From assembly GCA_026874595.1 (NCBI GenBank), contig CM049309.1:28461033-28525032 (forward strand): 64,000 nt of DNA. Reading direction: 5' to 3'. This stretch comes from Sipunculus nudus (taxonomy: Eukaryota; Annelida; Sipuncula; Golfingiida; Sipunculidae). Shown piece after piece: positions 37,246 through 50,100 of this stretch (positions are counted from its first letter, which is position 1; every line of letters starts with the position of its first letter). Both the position numbers and the translations under genes were made by a program. The notes beneath the pieces are model-generated. The model was not told where the DNA came from and made no database searches. It saw only the letters and a list, made by a program, of their open reading frames with translations.

Positions 37246-37725
37246 TAATCAATATACATTTAATGATAACTGAGAGATGATGGACAGACAAGAGCTCATC
37301 ACTTTATGTCCCATTCTCCTCAGGCAAGATTATGTTTCAATATGATCTTAATTTTTTTCTAATACTATTTGTTTTTTGATTTAATAAATTTTACAAATTT
37401 GCAATAAAAGTAATGTCCCAGTGCACAGGTGCAAGGAATCAATGGTAGGTGAGGGGTGAATGGTGGGAATTACAATACCTCTGTATATACATACGAACAA
37501 AGCCTTATTTCCCATTCTGCTGTTTGCAGTAGAACCTCATTTTTTTTTTTACATTAATACATTAATTTTATTTTAATTTTAAGTTTACAATTTTTACATA
37601 TTTCCAATATAACATAAAGAACTGAATATGAAATTTGAATAATAATTTTAAATTGCATCATCATATATCTAAATCTTGTCAGATAACACCACATTATGCA
37701 TACAATGTATTTACTTTAAACCAAA
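37246..37725. repeat. AT-rich dispersed repeat, shared with ~51070-51310
   Basis: The order CATTCTGCTG..., ACATTAATTTTATTTTAA, CAATATAACAT, AATTGCATCATCATA, CTTGTCAGATAACACCA, ATGCATACAAT is the same in both places. It probably belongs to another repeat family whose ends I cannot define. No coding signal. Confidence 0.65.
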
Positions 37726-40700
37726 ACAAGTGACCCATGGGTAATGACGCTCAGCTGACTGGGAAGAGATTCGCAAAAGGAAATTTTATCATCAGAATGG
37801 TAGTATATACCCATTCAACTGAAGCATCAAACAGATTAACCAACAGGCCAAGATTTAGTCTGTATTTATATATCTCAAAAATAGAGAAAAATGTGTAAAC
37901 TTTTAAAACTAGAATACGGGTAACCGACAAGTGACTACATGTATCTGCCAAAATTGGATAGTGAGGCAACGATTGAGTGGCAAGGGGAAATAGAGTGAGG
38001 TATGTTGCATATTAGCATGGATGTCTGCAGCCTAAATGTGTATGTAGGTTGTGCCACCTACCACAAATCCAGAAAGCTGTCCAAGTTGTATACACCTGCA
38101 AAATTTTAGGCAGAAAAGTCAAACCACTACATGTATATGAGCGATTTTTGCCCATGGCAGACAAACAGACAAACACTGTGCAAAAATCTTTGCAGGTAAC
38201 CCCTCCAGTTTTGTGTATGATAAAGACCTATGTGAGATCTAAACACATGCACAATTTTGGCCCAATCGGTCAAATGGTTCCTGAGATATGAGCTTGGATG
38301 TGTCCAGCGTTAACTAGAATGTAGGTGGCGCCACCTGTCATAAAATCAAGAAACCTGTCCACGATGTATAAACCTGCAAAATTTTAGGCAGTTATGTCGA
38401 ACCACTACAGAGAAATGAGTAATTTTAGGCCACGGCAGACTAACAGACAGACGCTGTGCAAACATTGTTACAGGTGGCGCCACCATTTTTTGTGTATGTT
38501 ACAGAGCTATCAAAGGGCTACATTTGTATAAATTTTATTTCCTGATTGGTCAAACGGTTCCCGAGATATAAGCTTGGATGTCATCAGCGTGAACGTGAAC
38601 GTAGGTGGCGCCACCTGTCATAAAATCAAGAAAGCTATCCTGGATGTATACACATGACGAATTTCAAATTCACTGCAGATATATGAGTGATTTTAACCCA
38701 AGGCAGATGAACAGATGAACACTGTGCAAACATGGTTACAGGTGGCGCCACCATTTTTTGTGTATGTTATAAAGCAATCCAAGGGCTACATTTGTATCAA
38801 TTTTATTTCCTGATCGGTCAAACGGTTCCTGAGATATGAGGGTTTATGAGTGGAAACAGACCCACAACTGGACACTGGATAGAGAGGAAAGGTCAGAGGT
38901 CAATGCAAATTGGTTAGGCACCAGTTCACATGTGACCCGATAATAGGTGTAAGTTTGGGAAAAATCGGTCCATTAGTCTCTGAGGAGCTCTCTGGAAACG
39001 AACGCCGCCGCGGCGGAGGAACTCGGTCAAAAACATAGTATCCCCAAAACTTCGTTTTGGCGGATACAAAAATACAGGTGGCTCCACCAGTCTGCAGAAA
39101 CTAATAAAAACACTTAATGATCAATATCCATGCAAAAAATCATGGTGATCTCTGCATTAGTTGTTCAGATACTTCAGTTTTTGTATCAAATTGTCCATTA
39201 TTCTGAGGGATACTTCGGAGTCCTATAGCTTGAAGGATATGGGTAACAGAGACCAAATTTCAGGTTTCCATGGAGACTTATCATGGGTCTCCCTGTGTGT
39301 CAAGAACGAAGATTCTAGGTCCAGTCGTTACGATTTGTACCCTGTTGACAGATAACCACATCTTTAAAGGTCTCAAAAAAAAGAAAAAAATTCGTAAAAA
39401 TTTGAAAAAAAAATAGAGGTGGCACACCCAGTCTGCAGAAACTGATGGAACAGCTCATGATCAATATGTATGCCGAAAATCATGACCATCAGTGTTGTAG
39501 TTATTGAAATACTGCAGTTTTTGTATCAAATTTTCCATTATTCTGGGGGGGGGGGGGGGTATTTTGGACCCATACAGCTTAAAGAATATGGGTAACAGAG
39601 ACCTAATTTCAAGTTTCCATGGAGACTTTTCATGGGTCTCCCTGTGTGTCAAGAATGAAGATTCTTGGTCCAGTTTTTATGATTTGTGCCCTCTTAACAG
39701 ATGTTCATATCTTTAAAGGTCTCAAAAATACAGAAAAATTTCGTAAAAAAAACCGAACAAATACAGGTGGTGCCACCAGTCTGCAGAAACTTATGAAACA
39801 CTCCATGATCAATATCCATGCAAACAATTATGGTTATCTCTGCATTAGTTGTTCAGATACTTTAGCTTTTGTATCAAATTTTCCATTATTCTGAGCTGTA
39901 CTTTGGAGTGCCATAGCTCAAAGGATATGGGTACCAGAGACCAAATTTCAGGTTTCCATGGAGACTTATCATGGGTCTCCCTGTGTGTCAAGAACGAAGA
40001 TTCTAGGTCCAGTCGTTACGATTTGTACCCTGTTGACAGATAACTACATCCTTAAAGGTCTCAAAAATGGAGAAAACAATTCGTGAACATTGAAAAATAC
40101 AGGTGGCGCCACCAGTCTGCACAAACTGATGAAACATCTCATGATCAATATGTATGTCGAAAATCATGACCATCAGTGATGTAGTTAATGAGATATTGAA
40201 GTTTTTGTATGAAATTTTTGACTATTCTTGGTGGTAATTTTGGGCCCCATAGCTCGAAGGATATGGGTAACAGAGACCTAATTTCTGGTTTCCATGGAGA
40301 CTTTTCATAGGTCTCTCAGTGTGTCGAAAATGAAGATTCTAGGTCCAGTCATTACGATTTGTGCCACGCTAACAGATGACAGCATCCTCAAAGGTCTCAA
40401 AAATAGAGGAAAAAATTGTAAAAAATCAAACAGTACAGGTGGCGCCACCAGTCTGCAGGAACTGATCGAACATCTCATGATCAATATGTATGCCAAAAAT
40501 GAAGACCATCAGTGATGTAGTTATTGAGTTATTGAAGTTTTTGTATGAAATTTTTTACTATTCTTGGGGGTACTTTGGGGCCCGATAGCTCAAAGGATAT
40601 GGGTAACAGAGACCTAATTTCTGGTTTCCAAGGAGATTTTTCATGGACCTCTCAGTGTGTCAAGAATTAAGATTCTAAGTCCAGTCTTTATGATTTGTGC

Positions 40701-41119
40701 CTTGTTAACAGATGTTAACATTTTTAAAGGTCTCAAAAATAGAGAAAAAAATTCGTAAAAAATCGAAAAATACAGGTGGCGCCACCAGTCTGCAGGAAGT
40801 GATGTAACATCTCATGATCAATATGTATGCCAAAAATCATGACCATCAGTCAAGTAGTTAATGAGATATTGAAGTTTTTGTATGAAATTTTTGACTTTTC
40901 TGGGGGGTACTTTGGGGCCACATAGCTCGAAGGATATGGGTAACAGAGACCTAATTTCTGGTTTCCAAGGAGATTTTCTATGGACCTCTCAGAATCCCAA
41001 GTTACAAGGTTCTAGGTCCAGCGGTTACGATTTGTGCCTGGTTAACGGACAGACAGACGGACAGACGGACAGACGGACGACGGACAAAGAGTGATCGCTA
41101 TAGCTCAGCTGACTGAAAA
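37726..41119 (+). mobile_element. Composite E+F element, copy 1 (3.4 kb)
   Basis: The head is ACAAGTGACCCATGGGTAAT, and GCTCAGCTGACT lies at 37749-37760. At 37907-39068 a complete family F element is inserted: removing it joins AGAAAAATGTGTAAAC to AAAATACAGGTGGCTCC, as in the uninterrupted E copy at 30796. The ~338-bp cores follow from ~39066, then GGACAGACGG repeats at ~41047-41085 and only the left arm of the hairpin (CTATAGCTCAGCTGACTG); the right arm and GCTAAAAA are missing. One core has a poly-G run at ~39546. It is nearly identical to the copy at 47124. Confidence 0.85.
37907..39068 (+). mobile_element. Family F element nested in E copy 1
   Basis: The head is AACTAGAATACGGGTAACC and the end is CTTCGTTTTGGCGGATACA. 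GGTGGCGCCACC palindromes lie at 38323, 38473, 38603 and 38741. The region before the hairpin has a GCCGCCGCGGCGGAGG palindrome-like block. Confidence 0.85.
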
Positions 41120-41802
41120 AAAGGGAGAAGGGGAGGGGGGTTGATATGAAAATAACTTTACACCTGCACAGCAAGGGATCTCCCCAGTGACCCATTGGTA
41201 AAATGGTATTATTCTAAAGAGTACAGCAAGGTATAAATGTAAAATTAAACAAGGCCTACAGGCCTAATGCGAACCTGTGCAATGGGATATACACCAGGTA
41301 TAATGCTTCCATGCTGGACTGTTACTTTTCAGGTACACGTGTGACATGTGTTTATGTACAATGCAAATACGGTAAAGTCTCTTGAGCAAGCCGGAAAATT
41401 TATACCCAAATATCAATGTCAAAAACCATTAACGGCTTATACACAGGCCCAAAAAAATTGACCACGCCATTGACAACCAAATGACCTGGGGAGATGTTCA
41501 CGAAAAAGTTCTTTAATAAGAATAAAATCCGTTCGTAAAAAATTTTGGTACGCACTCTTTGCAAAAACTTGTAAGAAGTGTTCACAAAATGTTCGTACGA
41601 TGTGCGTACGGACTTTTTTGAGAGTGCTTCATGAAAACCGTTAATTTTTGCGTACAAACAAACATAAGAAGGTCGTACCAAATTTTTCTGACTAAAAGAC
41701 GGAATTATACATGAAACTTTCTGCATGTTAACAAGTGGCACTTTGTTCACTCATTTCATTTGTTTTATAAAGAATTAACTACTGTATGTGCAAGTATATG
41801 TG
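41120..41802. other. G head fragment and single-copy DNA
   Basis: 41250-41370 matches the G head (ACAAGGCCTACAGGCCTAATG...). From ~41371 to 41800 the sequence is single-copy. A 116-codon minus-strand frame at 41400-41750 starts with ATG, but its product has no recognisable motif and its composition follows the AT-rich background. Confidence 0.55.
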
Positions 41803-43260
41803 AACTAGAATACGGGTAGTCGACAAGCGACTAAGTGTATCCACCGAAATCAGACTGGGAGGCGTGAAGTGAGGCACTGATTGAGTGGCAAGGGGAAATA
41901 GAGTGAGGTGTGTTGCATATTAGCATGGATGTCTGCAGCTGAAATGTGTGGTAGGTTGCGCCACCTACCACAAAATTCAGAAAGCTGTCCAAGTTGTATA
42001 CATATGCAAAATTTAAGGCAGATAAGTCAAACCACTACTTGTAAATGAGTGATTTTATCCAACAGCAGACAAACAGAAAGACGCTGTGCAAAAATGGTGG
42101 CAGGTGGTGCCACCAATCTTGTGTATGATTAAGAGCTATGTGAGATCTATACACATGCAAATTTTGGCCCAATCGAGCAAACGGTTCTCGAGATATGAGC
42201 TTGGATGTCTGCAGCGTAAAAGTGAATGTAGGTGGCTCCACCTGTCACAAAATCCAGAAAGCTATCCAGGATGTATATACCTGCAAAATTTTAGGTGGAT
42301 AAGTCAAACCACTGCCGAGATATGAGTGATTTTATCCCAAGGCAGATGAACAGATGGATGCAGTTCAAAAATGGTTGCAGGAGGCACCACCAGTTTTGCA
42401 TATGATAAAGAGCTATGTGAGGTCTATACGCAATGCAAAATTTTGGGCCAATCTATCAAATGGTTTCCGAGATATGAGCTTGGATGTCTGCAGCATAAAC
42501 TTGAATGTAGGTGGCTCAACCTGTCACAAAATCGAGAAAGCTATCCAGGATGTATAAACCTGCAAAATTTTAGGTGGATAAGTCAAACCACTGCCGAGAT
42601 ATGAGTGATTTTATCCCAAGGCAGATGAACAGATGGACACAGTTCAAAAATGGTTGCAGGAGGCACCACCAGTTTTGCATATGATAAAGAGCTATGTGAG
42701 GTCTATACACATGCAAAATTTTGGCCCAATCGATCAAATGGTTTCCGAGATATGAGCTTGGATGTCTGCAGCATAAACGTGAATGTAGGTGGCTCAACCT
42801 GTCACAAAATCGAGAAAGCTATCCAGTATGTATAAACCTGCAAAATTTTAGGTGGATAAGTCAAACCACTGCCGAGATATGAGTGATTTTATCCCAAGGC
42901 AGATGAACAGATGGACGCAGTTCAAAAATGGTTGCAGGTGGCGCCACCATTTATATTGTACGTTATAGAGCTATCCAAGGGCTACATTTGTGTAAAATTT
43001 TTATCCTGATCGGTCAAACGAGTGCAGAGATATAGGGGTTTATGTGTGAACATGCACAAATGGACAAAGAGTGCAGAGGAAAGGTCAGAGAAGGGGCCAA
43101 AACAAAATTGGGGCGCAGCAGTTCACATGTGACCCAATCATAATCCTGGGTTTCGTAAAATTCCGCCCAGCGGTTACGGAGGAGTTCTCCAGAAACCGGC
43201 GGCGGGAGTGGCCTCTGACTGAAAACATAGTATCCGCAAAACTCTGTTTTGGCGGATACA
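41803..43260 (+). mobile_element. Family F element, complete copy
   Basis: This is the best complete F copy. The head is AACTAGAATACGGGTAGTCG, with a small hairpin (GTAGTCG-ACAAG-CGACTA) and subterminal GTATCCACCGAAAT at 41837. Then come ~240-280-bp tandem units with GTAGGTGGCTC(A/C)ACCTGTC and GCAGG(A/T)GGC...CCACCA, and a 3' hairpin at 43230-43259 whose arms are GTATCCGCAAAAC and GTTTTGGCGGATAC. The subterminal 5' word resembles the inverse of the 3' arm, the asymmetric inverted repeat expected of Helentron-type elements. No protein frame. Confidence 0.82.
43230..43259 (+). terminator. 3' terminal hairpin of family F
   Basis: The arms GTATCCGCAAAAC and GTTTTGGCGGATAC pair with one unpaired base around a TCT loop. 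It ends the element. Equivalent hairpins end F at ~36770-36800, ~39034-39067, ~45381-45411 and ~59156-59184. In rolling-circle elements such a hairpin marks the end of replication; this role is inferred. Confidence 0.65.
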
Positions 43261-43613
43261 ATTACACTATATTATTGTGAATATTAAACAATCACTACTG
43301 CTTAAGATTGACTCTCATTTCAAATGCAAATGCATTTTATTCCAGTTTCAATTGCAAATACCCCTAATCAGTATTGCATGCATTTAAAAGCAAACAAATT
43401 TTAAGTTTTTTTCAAGATATATATGTATATTTGTTAATGGAAATGCAATTAAACCCAACTTTGTTACTCATGTTATACTCAATTTTATCACAAAGAAATT
43501 ACTAATCTGCTTTAAGTATTAGAATGAATACAATTATATTTCAAGATTATATATAAATTAAAACGTATACATTATAGGGTTATTATTATGCAAATTATCT
43601 AAAACATCACTAA
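43261..43613. other. AT-rich DNA
   Basis: No repeat family or gene is recognised between the F end and the next E head. Confidence 0.6.
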
Positions 43614-45446
43614 ACAAGTGACCCATGGGTCATGACGCTCAGCTGACTGGGAAGAGATTCACAAAGGAAATTTTATCATCAGAATGGTAGATACCCATTC
43701 AACTGAAGCATCAAACAGAGTAACCAACAGGCCAAGATTTAGTCTGTATTTATATATCTGAAAAATAGAGAAAAAATGTGTAAACTTTAAAAACTAGAAT
43801 ACGGGTAGCCGACAAGTGACTACGTGTATCTGCTAAAATCAGAGTGGAACGGGTGAAGTGAGGCATGGATTGAGTGGCAAGGGGAAACAGAGTGAGGTAT
43901 GTTGCATATTAGCATGGATGTCTGCAGCCTAAATGTGTATGTAGGTTGTGCAACCTACCACAAATCCAGAAAGCTGTCCAAGTTGAATACATATGCAAAA
44001 TTTTAGGCAGAAAAGTCAAACCACTACATGGATATGAGTGATTTTAGCCCACGGCAGACAAACAGACAGACGCTGTGCAAAAATGGTTGCAGTTTTGTGT
44101 ATGATAAAGACCTATGTGAGATCTAAACACAAGCCCAATTTTGGCCCTATCTGTCAAATGGTTCCTGAGATATTAGCTTGGATGTGTGCAGCGTTAACTA
44201 GAATGTATGTGGCGCCACCTGTCATAAAATCAAGAAAGCTATCCAGGATGTATAAACCTGCAAAATTTTAGGCAGTTATGTCAAACCACTACAGAGAAAA
44301 GTGATTTTAGGCCACGGCAGACAAACAGACAGACCCTGTGCAAAATGTGCAAAAATGGTTGCAGGTGGCCCCTCCAGTTTTGTGTATGATAAAGACCTAT
44401 GTGAGATCTATACACATGCAAAATTTTGGCCCAAGCGTTCAAACAGTTCCCGAGATATGAGCTTGGATGTCTGCAGCATAAACTAGAATAAAGGTGGCGC
44501 CACTTTCATAAAATCAAGAAAGCTATCCAGGATGTATAAAACTGCAAAATTTTAAGCAGATATGTCAAACCACTGCCAAGATGTGAGTGACTTTATTGCA
44601 CGGCAGACAAACAGACAGACGCTGTGCAAAAATGGTTGCAGGTGGTGCCACCAGTTTTGCGTATGATAAAGAGCTATGTTAGATCTATACACATGCAAAA
44701 TTTTGGCCCGATCGGTCAAATGGTTCCCGAGATATGAGCTTGGATGTCATCAGCGTGAACGTGAATGTAGGTGGTGCCACCTGTCATAAAATCAAGAAAG
44801 CTATCCAGGATGTATAAAACTGCAAAATTTTAGGCAGATATGTCAAACCACTGCCGAAATATGAGTGACATTATCGCACGGCAGACAAACAGACAGACGC
44901 TGCGCAAAAATGGTTGCAGGTGGCGCCACCAGTTTAGCGTATGATAAAGAGCTATGTTAGATCTATACACATGCAAAATTTTGGCCCGATCGGTCAAACG
45001 GTTCCCGAAATATGAGCTTGGGTGTCATCAGCGTGAATGAGAATGTAGGTGGTGCCACCTGTCATAAAATCAAGAAAGCTATCCAGGATGTATACACATG
45101 CCGAATTTTAGGTGAATTAGTCAATTTACTGCAGAGATATGAGTGATTTTAACTAAAGGCAGATGAACAGATGGACACTGTGCAAACATGGTTACAGGTG
45201 GCGCCACCATTTTTTGTGTATGTTATAGAGCTATCCAAGGGCTACATTAGTATAAATTTTATTTCCTGATCAGTCAAACGGTTCCCGAGATATGAGCTTG
45301 GAAAGCTCATAAAATCAAGTCCCAGAGGAGCCCTCTGGAAACGAACGCGGCAACAGCAGAGGAACCCGGTCAAAAACATAGTATCCACAAAACTTCATTT
45401 TGGCGGGTACAAAAATACAGGTGGCTCCACCAGTCTGCAGAAACTA
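43614..45446 (+). mobile_element. Composite E+F element, copy 2, cut short
   Basis: The head is ACAAGTGACCCATGGGTCAT (palindrome 43619-43632) with GCTCAGCTGACT at 43637-43648. The nested F occupies 43792-45412, at the same E position as in copies 1 and 3. The first core unit begins AAAATACAGGTGGCTCCACCAGTCTGCAG and breaks off after AAACTA at 45446, where a different element starts. The nested F is longer here, with more 279-bp units. Confidence 0.82.
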
Positions 45447-46085
45447 ACAAGGGACCTATGGGTCACGACACTCAGCTGTTATATATGATAAAAAAATATT
45501 ATTTAGAAATGAGGCACATGCTGGTTTTGTGTGGTAATAAATATAAGCTGTATTATGAGTTGTTGTTGTTTAGCTTATGTATGATTTTGATAGTTCCTTT
45601 GGAGACAGGGAAGAGCATTGATTTCATTTATTTTATTAACAAATGGAGTACTATTGTCACACAGATTTTGACTTGGCCAAATAACTTATAAGCAAAACAT
45701 ATAAAATGAGTTTAACTATTTATTAAAAAAAATACAAATATTGTCCCAAATATAATTTTTATTAAAAATAATAAGAGAATCATATGATTTTGTAAAATGA
45801 AATATAACTGAAATGATTATTAAAATAATATTAAAGAATATATTCATGAATGCATTCATGAATACATTTTGAAAGTATTTGCACGAGTATTCATATACTT
45901 TCATTTTTACCTGAATTCCCATTCTTTATGCAAGAAATTTTATAATGTAGTACATAATCATATTCGTATTTAAATACAATTACAAAGTATTCGCACCATG
46001 TCTGGTTTTTATTCAGTTTTCACCAAACAATGATGTTGAGAATCCAGAACTTACAAAATTCACACATTTAAATAATGATCATAAG
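45447..46085 (+). mobile_element. ACAAGGGACCTATGGG element, copy 1
   Basis: The head ACAAGGGACCTATGGGTCAC...CTCAGCTG is related to the E head but degenerate. The body (ATGAGGCACATGCTGGTTTTG onward) is unrelated to E cores. It matches 63362-64000 along its whole visible length with scattered differences. The 3' end is not defined here because the second copy runs off the window. A short + frame of 77 codons (45458-45691) is shared but broken between the copies and is not convincing. Confidence 0.75.
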
Positions 46086-46719
46086 TACCTGGTTTTATGG
46101 CTTTAATTTATATTAAAAATAACTGTAAAAAATTCATTTTGGACTAATTTCACATCAATGTACACACTAGACACAGTAGGAATCTAGATTAATATTATCA
46201 ACTGCATCTTTGTCTATCATTAATTTCCTTCATATGATCCCTAATGATTAGTAATGAATAATATGATTTACTTCTTTATCATTAAAATTGAACTGAAAAA
46301 TGCCATAGGTGACTGCATGGTGTTATTTGGAATACGTGACATTCTACCCATCCATACAAGATTCTTATATCATCAGTAACTGCAAGTTAATTTCCTGTTA
46401 TTATAAACTAACAAATTCCTTTTATTATTTTTCTTTAATTTGTTATTTAAAACCAATAAAAATTTATTAATTTATTGTTTATTGTTATGTTGTTGGTTCA
46501 AACTACTAGATGAGTTGGGTTGGACACATGGATCAACTGTGGCTGGCCATAAGCTGCCTGGATTCCATGTATGCCTCGCCTCAAGCATGCATAATACAGG
46601 TGATTCAAGAGGGGCTGGAGAGAGCCAAAGTCTGACAGGGTCTCATAAAAAACATTAATAAAAGCTACAATTTTTGGCCAATTTCTTTCAGCTTTCTAAG
46701 CTGAAATTCTTATGTGTGC
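46086..46719. other. AT-rich DNA, possibly the rest of the element at 45447
   Basis: No gene is recognised. The end of the 45447 element may lie here. Confidence 0.5.
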
Positions 46720-47123
46720 ATGATATGAAAATTATATCAACAGTGCTCACAGGAAACAAACATGCCATGGTCACAGTTGGGCAAAATTTAAGGTACTAAT
46801 TTTATATTTATACTAATAACTTATAAAATTTGAAAAATTAAGAACTAATTTTGGGTATTCAATTGAATCTTGATTAAATGTTACATCCCTGACAAAAAAA
46901 TCTCTAGCTTCAGCAATGCCCTTGTTAAGGGAGTAAATATATTTCTTGATTTTTTACAAAGTGCATTATGTTTGGGCCCATAACTTAAAACAATTACGCA
47001 ATACTGACATCATCCTGGCATGTGCAAAGAGATTGAAAAATATGTATATTATTTATGATTAAAGTCAAATCAGTGGTTTTGATATTTGGGAATCTTGAAG
47101 TGTAACAATGGGTTTTTAATGGA

Positions 47124-50100
47124 ACAAGTGACCCATGGGTCATGACGCTCAGCTGACTGGGAAGAGATTCGCAAAAGGAAATTTTATCATCAGAATGGTA
47201 GTATATACCCATTCAACTGAAGCATCAAACAGATTAACCAACAGGCCAAGATTTAGTCTGTATTTATATATCGCAAAAATAGAGAAAAATGTGTAAACTT
47301 TTAAAACTAGAATACGGGTAACCGACAAGTGACTACATGTATCTGCCAAAATCGGATAGTGAGGCATGGATTGAGTGGCAAGGGGAAATAGAGTGAGGTA
47401 TGTTGCATATTAGCATGGATGTCTGCAGCCTAAATGTGTATGTAGGTTGTGCCACCTACCACAAATCCAGAAAGCTGTCCAAGTTGTATACACCTGCAAA
47501 ATTTTAGGCAGAAAAGTCAAACCACTACATGTATATGAGCGATTTTTGCCCATGGCAGACAAACAGACAAACACTGTGCAAAAATCTTTGCAGGTAACCC
47601 CTCCAGTTTTGTGTATGATAAAGACCTATGTGAGATCTAAACACATGCACAATTTTGGCCCAATCGGTCAAATGGTTCCTGAGATATGAGCTTGGATGTG
47701 TCCAGCGTTAACTAGAATGTAGGTGGCGCCACCTGTCATAAAATCAAGAAAGCTGTCCACGATGTATAAACCTGCAAAATTTTAGGCAGTTATGTCGAAC
47801 CACTACAGAGAAATGAGTAATTTTAGGCCACGGCAGACTAACAGACAGACGCTGTGCAAACATTGTTACAGGTGGCGCCACCATTTTTTGTGTATGTTAC
47901 AGAGCTATCAAAGGGCTACATTTGTATAAATTTTATTTCCTGATCGGTCAAACGGTTCCCGAGATATTAGCTTGGATGTCATCAGCGTGAACGTGAACGT
48001 AGGTGGCGCCACCTGTCATAAAATCAAGAAAGCTATCCTGGATGTATACACATGACGAATTTCAGGTGAATTAGTCAATTCACTGCAGAGATATGAGTGA
48101 TTTTAACCCAAGGCAGATGAACAGATGGACACTGTGCAAACATGGTTACAGGTGGCGCCACCATTTTTTGTGTATGTTATAAAGCAATCCAAGGGCTACA
48201 TTTGTATCAATTTTATTTCCTGATCGGTCAAACGGTTCCCGAGATATGAGGGTTTATGAGTGGAAACAGACCCACAAATGGACACTGGATAAAGAGGAAA
48301 GGTCAGAGGTCAATGCAAATTGGTTAGGCACCACTTCACATGTGACCCGATAATAGGTGTAAGTTTGGGAAAAATCGGTCCATTAGTCTCTGAGGAGCTC
48401 TCTGGAAACGAACGCCGCCGCGGCGGAGGAACTCGGTCAAAACTTCGTTTTGGCGGATACAAAAATACAGGTGGCTCCACCAGTCTGCAGAAACTAATAA
48501 AAACACTTAATGGTCAATATCCATGCAAAAAATCATGGTGATCTCTGCATTAGTTGTTCAGATACTTCAGTTTTTGTATCAAATTGTCCAATATTCTGAG
48601 GGATACTTCGGAGTCCTATAGCTTGAAGGATATGGGTAACAGAGACCTAATTTCAAGTTTCCACAGGCACCTTTCATGGGCCTCCTTGCATGACAAGAAT
48701 GAAGATTCTAGGTCCAGTTGTTGCGATTTGTACCCTGTTGACAGATAACCACATCTTTAAAGGTCTCAAAAAAAAGAAAAAAATTCGTAAAAATTTGAAA
48801 AAAAAATAGAGGTGGCACACCCAGTCTGCAGAAACTGATGGAACAGCTCATGATCAATATGTATGCCGAAAATCATGACCATCAGTGTTGTAGTTATTGA
48901 AGTACTGCAGTTTTTGTATCAAATTTTCCATTATTCTGGGGGGGGGGGGGGGTATTTTGGACCCATACAGCTTAAAGAATATGGGTAACAGAGACCTAAT
49001 TTCAAGTTTCCATGGAGACTTTTCATGGGTCTCCCTGTGTGTCAAGAATGAAGATTCTTGGTCCAGTTTTTATGATTTGTGCCCTCTTAACAGATGTTCA
49101 TATCTTTAAAGGTCTCAAAAATACAGAATAATTTCGTAAAAAAAAACGAACAAATACAGGTGGTGCCACCAGTCTGCAGAAACTTATGAAACACTCCATG
49201 ATCAATATCCATGCAAACAATTATGGTTATCTCTGCATTAGTTGTTCAGATACTTTAGCTTTTGTATCAAATTTTCCATTATTCTGAGCTGTACTTTGGA
49301 GTGCCATAGCTCAAAGGATATGGATAACAGAGACCAAATTTCAGGTTTCCATGGAGACTTATCATGGGTCTCCCTGTGTGTCAAGAACGAAGATTCTAGG
49401 TCCAGTCTTTACGATTTGTACCCTGTTGACAGATAACTACATCCTTAAAGGTCTCAAAAATGGAGAAAACAATTCGTGAACATTGAAAAATACAGATGGT
49501 GCCACCAGTCTGCACAAACTGATGAAACATCTCATGATCAATATGTATGTCGAAAATCATGACCATCAGTGATGTAGTTAATGAGATATTGAAGTTTTTG
49601 TATGAAATTTTTGACTATTCTGGGGGGTAATTTTGGGCCCCATAGCTCGAAGGATATGAGTAACAGAGACCCAATTTCTGGTTTCCATGGAGACTTTTCA
49701 TAGGTCTCTCAGTGTGTCGAAAATGAAGATTCTAGGTCCAGTCGTTACGATTTGTGCCACGCTAACAGATGACAGCATCCTCAAAGGTCTCAAAAATAGA
49801 GGGAAAAATCGTAAAAAATCAAACAGTACAGGTGGCGCCACCAGTCTGCAGGAACTGATCGAACATCTCATGATCAATATGTATGCCAAAAATGAAGACC
49901 ATCAGTGATGTAGTTATTGAGATATTGAAGTTTTTGTATGAAATTTTTTACTATTCTGGGGGGTACTTTGCGGCCCCATAGCTCAAAGGATATGGGTAAC
50001 AGAGACCTAATTTCTGGTTTCCAAGGAGATTTTTCATGGACCTCTCAGTGTGTCAAGAAATAAGATTCTAAGTCCAGTCTTTATGATTTGTGCCTTGTTA

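Noticed and set aside
41400-41750. 116-codon minus-strand frame
   Set aside because: Single-copy but AT-driven composition (Phe/Val/Tyr-rich), with no motif, splice context or neighbour.
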